5,465 nt of DNA from JBLYYQ01 sp048550035 (GTDB taxonomy: Bacteria > Nitrospinota_A > UBA7883 > JBLYYQ01). The notes beneath the pieces are model-generated. The model was not told where the DNA came from, did no database searches, and saw nothing but the letters and a program-made list of their open reading frames with translations. Positions 1-5,465 of the stretch are shown here, in pieces (within the stretch, counting starts at the first letter, position 1; each line of letters starts with the position of its first letter). The position numbers and the translations under genes were made by a program. Location of the stretch: positions 1 through 5,465 of the forward strand of contig JBLYYQ010000131.1 in the NCBI GenBank assembly GCA_048550035.1, given 5' to 3'.

Positions 1-834
1 ATGATCTGTCGTCACATTGCCAGCTTTCAACATTTCAAGCTGATCAATCGATATTGGGAAAAAAGAAAATCCCCCTAAAAGTTTCGCAACAGGCTCAATG
101 AGAGATAGTGGGATATGAATACTCTTAATATCTCTCCCTTTTACTCTGTTTGCTATTATGTTGATAATCTCCTTAAATTTAAAGATTTTCCCGCCACCTA
201 ATTCAAATATTTTATGGTTTGCGCTTTGCAATTGTGTCGCCTGCCTGAAAACTTTAGCAACATCTTCTATCGCAACCGGCTCTAGCTGATAATCACCACT
301 ACCAAAAATCGGCATAATCGGTACCATCTGGATCACTTTTGCCAGCTCATAACTAAATTCCATCTTCTTATTCGAATCGCCAAATATAACCGATGGACGA
401 AAGATAGTCCAATCTAGTCCACTCTCTTTAATAGCAATCTCAGCCTTCATCTTACTAACCTGATAGTTTGAAACACCTTCCAAAGATGCACCATTAGCAC
501 TCATATGTATGATCTTTTTAACATTTGCCATTTTACATGCATCAAGTAGGTTTATAACTCCATCATAGTGGAGCCTTTCAAATGTTATCCCTGAGGATTG
601 CTGTTCGCGAATGATCCCAACTAAATTAATAACTAGATCTGCCCCTTTGAGGTGTTGGATTAAAATATCTTTAGAAAATATGTCGCCATTGACTATTTTA
701 ATATTATGTTCGATCTTTAACTTCTGCAATGAGCCTGCTCGAACTAACATAGTTACTTCAAAATTATTGGCAACTAATTCTTTTAATAGATATGAGCCTA
801 CAAAACCAGTGCCACCGATTAGAAAAACTTTCAT
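1..834 (-). CDS. NDUFA9-like NAD(P)-binding SDR family protein (3' end cut by window)
   Basis: The 278 visible residues read without a stop to the window edge, so the C-terminus (probably a few tens of residues) is missing. This is an atypical/extended short-chain dehydrogenase of the complex I NDUFA9-like group (COG0702 type). Visible motifs: Rossmann dinucleotide-binding GGTGFVG at residues 7-13; GADLVINLVGII at 64-75; MSANGAS at 111-117; an SDR-type YxxxK (Y124, K128); and TIFRPSVIFGD at 143-153. The last two of these regions plus the INLVGI segment are typical of NDUFA9 relatives. Family members bind NAD(P)H; bacterial ones are usually encoded outside the nuo operon and their reaction is poorly defined, so a quinone or respiratory role is inference. 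The start is the ATG at 834-832, which sits directly before the Rossmann strand; a modest AAGAGA lies 4 nt upstream. The gene diverges from purU across 85 bp. A generic sugar or flavin-type SDR is the main alternative. Confidence 0.85.
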   Translation of the reverse strand, partial: MKVFLIGGTGFVGSYLLKELVANNFEVTMLVRAGSLQKLKIEHNIKIVNGDIFSKDILIQHLKGADLVINLVGIIREQQSSGITFERLHYDGVINLLDACKMANVKKIIHMSANGASLEGVSNYQVSKMKAEIAIKESGLDWTIFRPSVIFGDSNKKMEFSYELAKVIQMVPIMPIFGSGDYQLEPVAIEDVAKVFRQATQLQSANHKIFELGGGKIFKFKEIINIIANRVKGRDIKSIHIPLSLIEPVAKLLGGFSFFPISIDQLEMLKAGNVTTDH

Positions 835-858
835 TATTTCTCTTTGAGTAATAAGCTA

Positions 859-888
859 ATAATAGATTAAAAAAAATCTATTTATAAA
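859..888 (-). promoter_or_regulatory. Candidate promoter for the NDUFA9-like gene
   Basis: On the minus strand, TTTATA (883-888) as a -35 box and TATTAT (859-864) as a -10 box are separated by 18 nt and lie about 25 bp upstream of the ATG at 834. Each is a 4-5/6 match to the sigma-70 consensus. The surrounding gap is so AT-rich that such matches arise easily, so this is a weak prediction. The 8-bp inverted repeat at 861-882 fills the spacer. Confidence 0.3.
861..882. repeat. Inverted repeat with an all-A loop in the divergent promoter gap
   Basis: AATAGATT (861-868) and AATCTATT (875-882) form a perfect 8-bp inverted repeat around six A residues. It sits in the middle of the 85-bp gap between the NDUFA9-like gene and purU, between the candidate promoter elements for both directions. 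It could be a binding site for a dimeric regulator or only AT-rich chance. Because neither gene runs into the gap, it is not a terminator for either. Confidence 0.4.
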
Positions 889-910
889 CATAGTTAATTT
901 TATATATACT
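881..910 (+). promoter_or_regulatory. Candidate promoter for purU
   Basis: TTTATA (881-886, 4/6 match to the -35 consensus) and TATACT (905-910, 5/6 match to the -10 consensus) are separated by 18 nt. Transcription from here would start near 916-918, almost on the purU ATG at 920, giving a leader of only a few bases. The TTTATA overlaps the candidate minus-strand -35 at 883-888, so the two directions would share DNA. Prediction from consensus only. Confidence 0.3.
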
Positions 911-919
911 ACCAAATCT

Positions 920-1801
920 ATGCAAATGATTGAAAATAACTTTAAAGAATCTCAAAACGCGATACTTAAAATTCAGGCGCCTGACTCTAAAGGGATCATC
1001 TCCAAAATAACAGGTTTTTTAGCTAAGCGTGGCGGCAATATACTAGAGCTAGAGCAGTTTGTCGATCGTGAGCGTAATATGCTATTTATGAGAGTTGTAT
1101 GGGATCTAGCATCATTTAGCATTGCATTGGATCGTTTTCAGTCTGAGTTTGATTTAGAAACAGGTGAGTTTGATATCAAGTGGGAACTAACTGTTGGTGC
1201 AATAAAAGATAACCTTGCCATATTTGTTTCTCAAGAGCTACATTGTCTTGCAGAAGTATTAACCTTAGTACAGCTTGGGTCACTCCCATTTAATGTTAAG
1301 GCTATTATCTCAAATCATGTTGCAGCTAAGAAGCTAGCTAATCAGTTTGAGATACCGTTTTACCATTTTTCATTTGATAATTCAACCAGAGAGGAGGTTG
1401 AAGCCAAACAGTTAAAGGTACTAGAGGAACTAAATATTAATCTGATCTCGCTTGCACGCTATATGCGGATACTTTCAAAAGAGTTTATTGATCAATACCG
1501 ATTGAAAATAATCAACATTCATCACTCATTTTTACCTGCGTTCGCTGGCGCTGCACCATATCGGCAAGCATATAGTAAAGGTGTTAAGATTATCGGTGCC
1601 ACCGCCCATTTTGCAACAGAAAATTTAGATGAAGGCCCTATTATCGCCCAAGATGTTGCTAAAGTTAATCATGTCTATTCTGTTGATGCTCTCATAGATA
1701 TTGGCAAAACTATCGAAAAATCTGTCCTCACGACCTCTCTGAAAAAATATGGCGAACGAAAAATTATGGTCTACGGCTCGCGAACTGTCGTCTTTAGATA
1801 A
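920..1801 (+). CDS. purU: Formyltetrahydrofolate deformylase PurU
   Basis: PurU hydrolyses 10-formyltetrahydrofolate to formate and tetrahydrofolate in the cytoplasm. This balances one-carbon pools and can supply formate to PurT in purine synthesis. The 293 residues match the usual length. An N-terminal ACT domain (about residues 14-90) carries the typical APDSKGIISKITGFLA segment and NILELEQFVD. The formyl-transferase fold follows (about 96-292), with SNH at 131-133, LISLARYMRILS at 175-186, NIHHSFLPAF at 199-208 and GATAHFATENLDEGPII at 226-242. The catalytic triad is visible as N199, H201 and D237; the 38-residue gap from Asn to Asp matches that of GART-type formyltransferases. The family's C-terminal VYGSRTVVF is present. 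The first in-frame ATG after the stop at 863-865 is at 920; a second lies at 926. No Shine-Dalgarno-like sequence precedes either. The 3' end overlaps the convergent C26 gene by 31 bp. Confidence 0.95.
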   Translation: MQMIENNFKESQNAILKIQAPDSKGIISKITGFLAKRGGNILELEQFVDRERNMLFMRVVWDLASFSIALDRFQSEFDLETGEFDIKWELTVGAIKDNLAIFVSQELHCLAEVLTLVQLGSLPFNVKAIISNHVAAKKLANQFEIPFYHFSFDNSTREEVEAKQLKVLEELNINLISLARYMRILSKEFIDQYRLKIINIHHSFLPAFAGAAPYRQAYSKGVKIIGATAHFATENLDEGPIIAQDVAKVNHVYSVDALIDIGKTIEKSVLTTSLKKYGERKIMVYGSRTVVFR

Positions 1802-2577
1802 GATCTTAATGGTGACTTAGATAGTTTAAGTGTTGAGGAGCGCTTCAGAGCCTCATCAATAAACATTTCAAATATCTTTACAGACGACTCATCCTCTTTA
1901 TAGAGTCCCTCCGGATGCCATTGGACTCCTAAGACAGACCTATCATCAGAAGCATATTCAATCGCTTCTATAAGATTGTCTTGAGCTCTGCCAGCTACCA
2001 CTAGGTTGGCGCCTAGATTTTTTACCGCTTGATGATGAGTCGAGTTTACCTTGATAATCTTTTTACCGACTCCTTTAGCTAACTTGCTCTTTTCATTAAG
2101 ATAAACAGTATGAGATACCTTCCCATCTAAAAGTGGGGACTGGGTATGGCAGATCGGTTGATCACACTCTCTTGCTATATCTTGATATAAATCGCCCCCA
2201 AATGCTACATTTATCAGTTGCATCCCGCCACAAATACCAAGAACTGGAATATCTTTTGATAATGCGATCTCTAATAGTTTGAATTCAGATTCTGTCCGCT
2301 CTGGAATGAGCTTTAAAACCTCTACTATCTCTTCTTCGTTGAAATAGGATGGATCTATATCAAAATCACCGCCTGAAATTAGAAGCGCATCTATACTATT
2401 TATAATCTGCAACCCTGTTTTATCGTTTACCGGATAACCTATCATTACTGGAAGCCCACCTACATGCTCTATTGCCTCAAAGTAACTTCGCTTCAATTTG
2501 AAACTTGCTTGAACATCTACACTCTCTTCTTCTACATCTGCAGTGATTCCAACTAGAGGTAATCTATCTTTTTTCAT
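1771..2577 (-). CDS. Gamma-glutamyl-gamma-aminobutyrate hydrolase-like class I amidotransferase (peptidase C26)
   Basis: This is a 268-residue cytosolic class I glutamine amidotransferase-like hydrolase of the PuuD/peptidase C26 family. Members cleave gamma-glutamyl amides; PuuD releases GABA from gamma-glutamyl-GABA during putrescine breakdown. Visible motifs: LPLVGITAD at 6-14; the oxyanion-region SGGDFDIDPSYF at 68-79; the nucleophile elbow GICGGMQLINVAFGGDLYQDI beginning at 114 with Cys116; VNSTHHQAVKNLG at 177-189; and GVQWHPEG at 217-224 with His221 and Glu223, completing the Cys-His-Glu triad. The length is slightly above PuuD (about 254). The ATG at 2577 is preceded by GGGAAGGT, 5 nt away, which supports this start. 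No other polyamine gene is in the window, so the physiological substrate is inferred only from the family. The last residues are encoded antisense to the conserved C-terminus of purU (31-bp overlap). The gene diverges from rmuC across 85 bp. Confidence 0.9.
   Translation of the reverse strand: MKKDRLPLVGITADVEEESVDVQASFKLKRSYFEAIEHVGGLPVMIGYPVNDKTGLQIINSIDALLISGGDFDIDPSYFNEEEIVEVLKLIPERTESEFKLLEIALSKDIPVLGICGGMQLINVAFGGDLYQDIARECDQPICHTQSPLLDGKVSHTVYLNEKSKLAKGVGKKIIKVNSTHHQAVKNLGANLVVAGRAQDNLIEAIEYASDDRSVLGVQWHPEGLYKEDESSVKIFEMFIDEALKRSSTLKLSKSPLRSYLKTTVREP
1799..1808. repeat. 10-bp perfect palindrome at the purU stop
   Basis: TAAGATCTTA is a perfect palindrome whose first three bases are the purU TAA stop. 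It also lies in the last codons of the convergent C26 gene. It has no loop and no following T-run, so it is not a standard intrinsic terminator. A palindrome with the same AGATCT core lies at the other convergent junction (3721-3730). Confidence 0.5.
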
Positions 2578-2582
2578 ACTTT

Positions 2583-2590
2583 ACCTTCCC
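2583..2590 (-). promoter_or_regulatory. Ribosome binding site of the C26 hydrolase gene
   Basis: Read on the minus strand the sequence is GGGAAGGT, followed by AAAGT and then ATG. It is purine-rich and well spaced, and it supports the start at 2577. It is the clearest Shine-Dalgarno in the window. Confidence 0.6.
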
Positions 2591-2606
2591 TACTTGAAGC
2601 TACAAA

Positions 2607-2614
2607 GTTATAAT
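2607..2614. promoter_or_regulatory. Overlapping divergent -10 boxes between the C26 gene and rmuC
   Basis: On the plus strand 2609-2614 is TATAAT, a perfect -10 hexamer, which would start rmuC transcription around 2621 with a leader of about 40 nt. On the minus strand 2607-2612 reads TATAAC (5/6), pointing to the C26 gene. I see no good -35 box at 16-18 bp for either direction (the best plus candidate, TTCCCT at 2586-2591, matches only 3/6). If both are used, RNA polymerase could occupy only one direction at a time. Confidence 0.35.
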
Positions 2615-2651
2615 GGATCTCTCTTAAAACTGATTTAGTTAACCAAAAGTT

Positions 2652-2655
2652 AGGA
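2652..2655 (+). promoter_or_regulatory. Ribosome binding site of rmuC
   Basis: AGGA lies 7 nt upstream of the ATG at 2663, a standard Shine-Dalgarno distance, and supports that start codon. Confidence 0.5.
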
Positions 2656-2662
2656 TAATTTA

Positions 2663-3751
2663 ATGCCTGCCGATAGTCTATCAATTATTTTTGCTATAGT
2701 TATTCTACTCTTAGTAGTTTTGCTAGCTGCTCTCCTCATTTTCCTCACAAATCTTAGATGGCGACTACGCGAGCTAAAAGATCTCTTTAGCTCTGATAGG
2801 TTAGAAAATAATCAGACTCTGACTCTATTGCGAGATTCTATCGGGCAATATATAGGGAATGCTTCAAGCTCGACTGAACAGCGACTTGGCGATTTGAGAA
2901 AGCAGATGGAAGAGCAGTTAGGTGAAAATCTATATAAAAAATTAGACCGTACCTATAATGAGGTAGTAAAGAATTTAAAAAATGTACATCAAAGCCTTGG
3001 TGCGGTCAACCTGTTGGCAGATGATATGTCTACTTTGCGACGGTTACTTTCAAATGTTAAAGTTCGAGGGATAGTAGGAGAAACTCAACTCAAAGCGCTA
3101 CTTACCGATATCCTTGCACCTGGACAGTTTAAAGAAAATTTGAAAATTGAAAATGAAAGCGAATTTGTTGAGTTTGCTATTAATCTCCCAGCTGCTAATA
3201 AGCAAAGTGCTGTATGGATACCGGTTGATGCAAAATTCCCTATTGAACATTATAAACGGCTACTCGCCGCTAGAGAAGAGGGTGATAAAGATCTAATCGA
3301 CAAGTGCAAGTCTGGATTGGTAAGACAGATTGAAATCGCTGCTAAAAGTATCGCAAAAAAATATATCAAGCCTCCATTCACCTCCAACTTTGCGATTATG
3401 TTTCTTGCCACTGAAGGTCTATTTGTGGAAGCGATCTCTCATCAAGATCTATTTGAAAAAGTGCAGCGAGAACAGTCTGTTATGATTGCAGGACCGTCTA
3501 CTCTCTCTGCAATGCTACATATTATCCGCCTCTCTCACCTTAACAGCATGATAGAAAATAAGGCTACCAAAGTATGGAAACTATTTGGAGAGATGAAAAA
3601 AGATTATCAAACCATCTCAGATCTGCTCTTGAAGCTAAAAGATAAAATCAATGTAACCTCTAATAACATTGCAACTATCGAGTCCAAATTAAATGGGATC
3701 AACAAGAAGCTAGTCGATATTGAGATCTCAAATGAATCCAAACTAGATTAG
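2663..3751 (+). CDS. rmuC: DNA recombination protein RmuC (short form)
   Basis: RmuC proteins limit inversions between short inverted repeats and are thought to be membrane-anchored, nuclease-fold-related proteins; the exact activity in this organism is inferred. The 362 residues begin with one hydrophobic helix (about 6-30, many Leu/Ile/Val/Ala) ending in LRWRLREL, consistent with an N-in anchor that leaves the rest cytoplasmic. A helical, probably coiled-coil stretch follows (about 35-128). The RmuC domain spans about 125-330, with VKVRGIVGETQL at 132-143, WIPVDAKFPIEHYKRL at 185-200, FAIMFLATEGLFVEAI at 243-258 and VMIAGPSTLSAML at 273-285, all signature blocks of the family. It is shorter than E. 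coli RmuC (475 residues), mainly through a shorter coiled coil and C-terminal tail; the core domain looks complete. The ATG at 2663 has AGGA 7 nt upstream and precedes the anchor directly. Its TAG stop overlaps the convergent ppiD stop by 4 bp. Confidence 0.93.
   Translation: MPADSLSIIFAIVILLLVVLLAALLIFLTNLRWRLRELKDLFSSDRLENNQTLTLLRDSIGQYIGNASSSTEQRLGDLRKQMEEQLGENLYKKLDRTYNEVVKNLKNVHQSLGAVNLLADDMSTLRRLLSNVKVRGIVGETQLKALLTDILAPGQFKENLKIENESEFVEFAINLPAANKQSAVWIPVDAKFPIEHYKRLLAAREEGDKDLIDKCKSGLVRQIEIAAKSIAKKYIKPPFTSNFAIMFLATEGLFVEAISHQDLFEKVQREQSVMIAGPSTLSAMLHIIRLSHLNSMIENKATKVWKLFGEMKKDYQTISDLLLKLKDKINVTSNNIATIESKLNGINKKLVDIEISNESKLD
3721..3730. repeat. 10-bp perfect palindrome near the rmuC 3' end
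   Basis: TGAGATCTCA is a perfect palindrome within the last codons of rmuC, 19 bp before its stop codon. It shares the AGATCT core with the palindrome at the purU stop, and its half-site GAGAT recurs in the hairpin at 3756-3775. Confidence 0.5.
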
Positions 3752-5465
3752 TTTTTGAGATTAATAACAATCTCACCTTGCTTCTCTGCCTCATTTCGCA
3801 TCTGCTCTACGAATATCTTATATAGACTCTGGCGCTTAGTTGATAGCAATCGCTCCTTGATCAAGCTCTTTTCTGCTACTGATAACGGCTCTAGAGGAAC
3901 CCTTTCGATTAGCTGATAAATTAGATACCCATCCTGAATAGATTTAACTTTCGCTTCTCCTGTATCAAGATTAAAGAGTTCATTAAACAGAATATCTTGA
4001 TGACTTTTATTCTCTTTTCTTAGCTTCGAGATATCGTCTCGTGCAAAAGTAGGGCTGACACTAACCTTGAATTTGGTAGATTGCAATACTGCTTTAAGAT
4101 CGGTTTTATCGCTTGTTAAATCACGAAACTCTTCACTCTTTGTTTTCGCTAGCTCTTTTGAACTATCCTCAATATAATTTTTTAATACCTCTTCTCTAAT
4201 ATTTGCAAGATCTGGTACCTGCCGCTCCTTAATCTGATCTAAAATTAGAATTGCGTAACGATTGTTGATCTCAATCATCTCTGAAATTTCGTCAGGCTTA
4301 AGTTCAAAGACTGCCGCATAAACAGCTTTATTGACGAGGCTATCAGTTGGTGTATCACCCTTCCTGATTGTCATGCTGTTTATTGTTAGATTCTTATCCT
4401 TGTCTGCAAACGATCCGAAGTTATCTGGCAGAACTTCAAATAAGATATCATTGATGATCTTTTTTCCCTTTTCGGCCGCAATACTGTTTTTAATTATCGA
4501 TTTTATCTCGATCTTCCTTTGATCAAAGTTTGAAGAATTAAATCCTTTTTTATCCACAACCTTCACTATATGAAAACCAAAATCTGTTTGAAACGGTTTA
4601 GAAATTTGATCTTTCTCAAGCGTGAAAGCAACCTGTTCGAATTTTGGTACCATCACACCTTTCCCAAAATATCCTAAGTTGCCACCATCTGATTTGGAGC
4701 TGTCTTCACTTTTTTCTTTGGCCACCTTAGAGAAATTAGCACCTCCATCAGTTACCTCTTTATAAATCGCTTCTATCTTAGACTTGGCAGCCGCAATCTC
4801 CTCTTCTGTGCTATTTTTATCAACTTTGATTAGAATATGGCTCGCCTTAACCTCTTTTGCTTTCTCATCTGATGATATATTTGCATCGTAATACTCTTTA
4901 GCCTGCTCGTCTGTGACGTTAATTGTTGTAGCTATTTTCTTCCTATCTATAGATAGCATCTTAAATGAACGTTCCTCTTCCTCTTCGAACATGCTAGAGT
5001 TGCTCTCATACCATTTAGCAAGCTTGTCGTCACCTTGATCAACTTTAGATTCAAAATCTTTGAAGAGAATCTTACTGTAATATGCCTTGACCTTCTCTTT
5101 GTTAAATATCGCATCGGCAATGATCTCCCCTTCTGAAACAGATGCACTCTGCTCTATAAATCTTCTTAACCTGTCAATTGCAACTGTTTCACGGACACTC
5201 TGTTCATACTGGCTCTTACTAATATTAACCTGCGCTAGTAACGCTGAATATTTACTTGGATCAAACTTACCTTGCTCGTTCTGAAACTGCTCCATCGCGA
5301 AAATTGTATTACGAGCCTCTTCATCACTAACCGTTATCCCTAGATTTGCTGCACTACGTTGAAGAAGGCGATTGTCAATTAATGAATTGATTGCAATCTT
5401 ATCTATATTAAAACTGTTCAAAATCGACTGGTTGATATTGTCACCAAACTGCTCTCTAAGGTTTG
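3748..5465 (-). CDS. ppiD: PpiD-type periplasmic folding chaperone / parvulin peptidyl-prolyl isomerase (5' end cut by window)
   Basis: The reading frame is open to the window edge: 571 residues plus a partial codon are visible, so the start lies outside. The leucine at 5421-5419 is a TTG codon inside the protein and should not be taken as the start. PpiD is anchored in the inner membrane by an N-terminal helix (not visible here) and helps proteins leaving SecYEG to fold. Numbering from the first complete codon: a SurA/PpiD N-terminal chaperone region (about 1-120) with LIDNRLLQRSAANLGITVSD at 28-47 and GKFDPSKYSALL at 65-76; a linker region with INVTDEQAKEYYDA at 181-194; a parvulin domain (about 204-305) with SHILIKV at 208-214, GGNLGYFGKG at 260-269, FEQVAF at 275-280 and FGFHIVKV at 295-302; then a helical C-terminal chaperone region to the end. 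With the missing anchor the total would be close to the 623 residues of E. coli PpiD. A SurA-type protein is less likely, because only one parvulin domain is present. It converges on rmuC with a 4-bp overlap. Confidence 0.88.
   Translation of the reverse strand, partial: NLREQFGDNINQSILNSFNIDKIAINSLIDNRLLQRSAANLGITVSDEEARNTIFAMEQFQNEQGKFDPSKYSALLAQVNISKSQYEQSVRETVAIDRLRRFIEQSASVSEGEIIADAIFNKEKVKAYYSKILFKDFESKVDQGDDKLAKWYESNSSMFEEEEERSFKMLSIDRKKIATTINVTDEQAKEYYDANISSDEKAKEVKASHILIKVDKNSTEEEIAAAKSKIEAIYKEVTDGGANFSKVAKEKSEDSSKSDGGNLGYFGKGVMVPKFEQVAFTLEKDQISKPFQTDFGFHIVKVVDKKGFNSSNFDQRKIEIKSIIKNSIAAEKGKKIINDILFEVLPDNFGSFADKDKNLTINSMTIRKGDTPTDSLVNKAVYAAVFELKPDEISEMIEINNRYAILILDQIKERQVPDLANIREEVLKNYIEDSSKELAKTKSEEFRDLTSDKTDLKAVLQSTKFKVSVSPTFARDDISKLRKENKSHQDILFNELFNLDTGEAKVKSIQDGYLIYQLIERVPLEPLSVAEKSLIKERLLSTKRQSLYKIFVEQMRNEAEKQGEIVINLKN
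3756..3775. repeat. Hairpin-forming inverted repeat at the rmuC/ppiD convergent junction
   Basis: TGAGATT (3756-3762) and AATCTCA (3769-3775) form a perfect 7-bp stem with a 6-nt loop. It lies within the last codons of ppiD and just past the rmuC stop. On the plus strand a T5 tract precedes the stem rather than following it, and on the minus strand the stem is followed by AAAAAC, so the canonical U-tail of an intrinsic terminator is missing in both directions. It could help 3' end formation or RNA stability for both transcripts, but this is inference. Confidence 0.4.

Noticed and set aside
611..847. Plus-strand 78-residue open frame
   Set aside because: It lies antisense to the N-terminal half of the NDUFA9-like gene, which has clear family motifs; the peptide shows no recognisable domain and its composition is what antisense reading would give.
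1834..1855. TGAGG...CCTCA stem as a purU terminator
   Set aside because: The stem is only 5 bp with a 12-nt loop and no T-run follows; it lies inside the conserved part of the C26 coding region.
2638..2652. GTTAAC / TAAC-GTTA inverted repeat near the rmuC ribosome binding site
   Set aside because: The stem is only 4 bp and too weak to control translation; it is expected by chance in AT-rich intergenic DNA.
4331..4522. Plus-strand 63-residue hydrophobic open frame resembling a small membrane protein
   Set aside because: It is antisense to the interior of the ppiD coding region; the hydrophobicity is explained by reading Lys/Glu/Asp-rich codons on the opposite strand.
4947..5147. Minus-strand 66-residue open frame
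   Set aside because: Same strand as ppiD but another frame, fully inside it, with no domain and no upstream Shine-Dalgarno that I can see.
5087..5284. Plus-strand 65-residue open frame
   Set aside because: Antisense to the conserved N-terminal chaperone region of PpiD; no recognisable features.
5419..5421. TTG as the start codon of the ppiD-like gene
   Set aside because: The frame stays open to the window edge and the upstream residues (LREQFGDNINQSI) fit the PpiD N-terminal region, so the true start and membrane anchor lie outside the window.

Overview
The window looks like an ordinary chromosomal segment of an AT-rich proteobacterium (about 37-40% G+C in the stretch I sampled by eye). The gene set is a PpiD-type periplasmic chaperone, RmuC, PurU, a peptidase C26 glutamine amidotransferase and an NDUFA9-like SDR protein. 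PpiD in particular points to a Gram-negative proteobacterium, more likely gamma or beta. The dense packing and overlapping gene ends suggest a compact, possibly streamlined genome. I cannot name a species from this sequence alone.

Layout: five genes strictly alternate in strand. (1) Positions 1-834, minus: NDUFA9-like NAD(P)-binding SDR protein, cut at its C-terminus by the window edge. (2) 920-1801, plus: purU, formyltetrahydrofolate deformylase. (3) 1771-2577, minus: gamma-glutamyl-GABA hydrolase-like amidotransferase. (4) 2663-3751, plus: rmuC. (5) 3748-5465, minus: ppiD-like gene, cut at its N-terminus by the window edge. The two divergent gaps are short (85 bp each) and carry the only plausible promoters. 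The two convergent junctions overlap by 31 bp and by 4 bp.

Because neighbours are never co-directional, nothing inside the window can form an operon, and the genes do not obviously share a pathway. PurU acts in one-carbon/formate metabolism, the C26 enzyme probably in gamma-glutamyl amide (polyamine-type) breakdown, RmuC in limiting DNA rearrangements, PpiD in folding of secreted proteins at the inner membrane, and the SDR protein perhaps in quinone or complex I related functions.

I found no mobile element, CRISPR array, tRNA or rRNA, and no sign of a novel defence or biosynthetic system. The points worth a second look are small: palindromes with an AGATCT core at both convergent junctions, a cluster of GAGAT/ATCTC elements at the rmuC/ppiD ends, a hairpin inside the purU divergent promoter region, a possibly leaderless purU, overlapping divergent -10 boxes upstream of rmuC, a short RmuC, and a PpiD whose parvulin domain looks well preserved.
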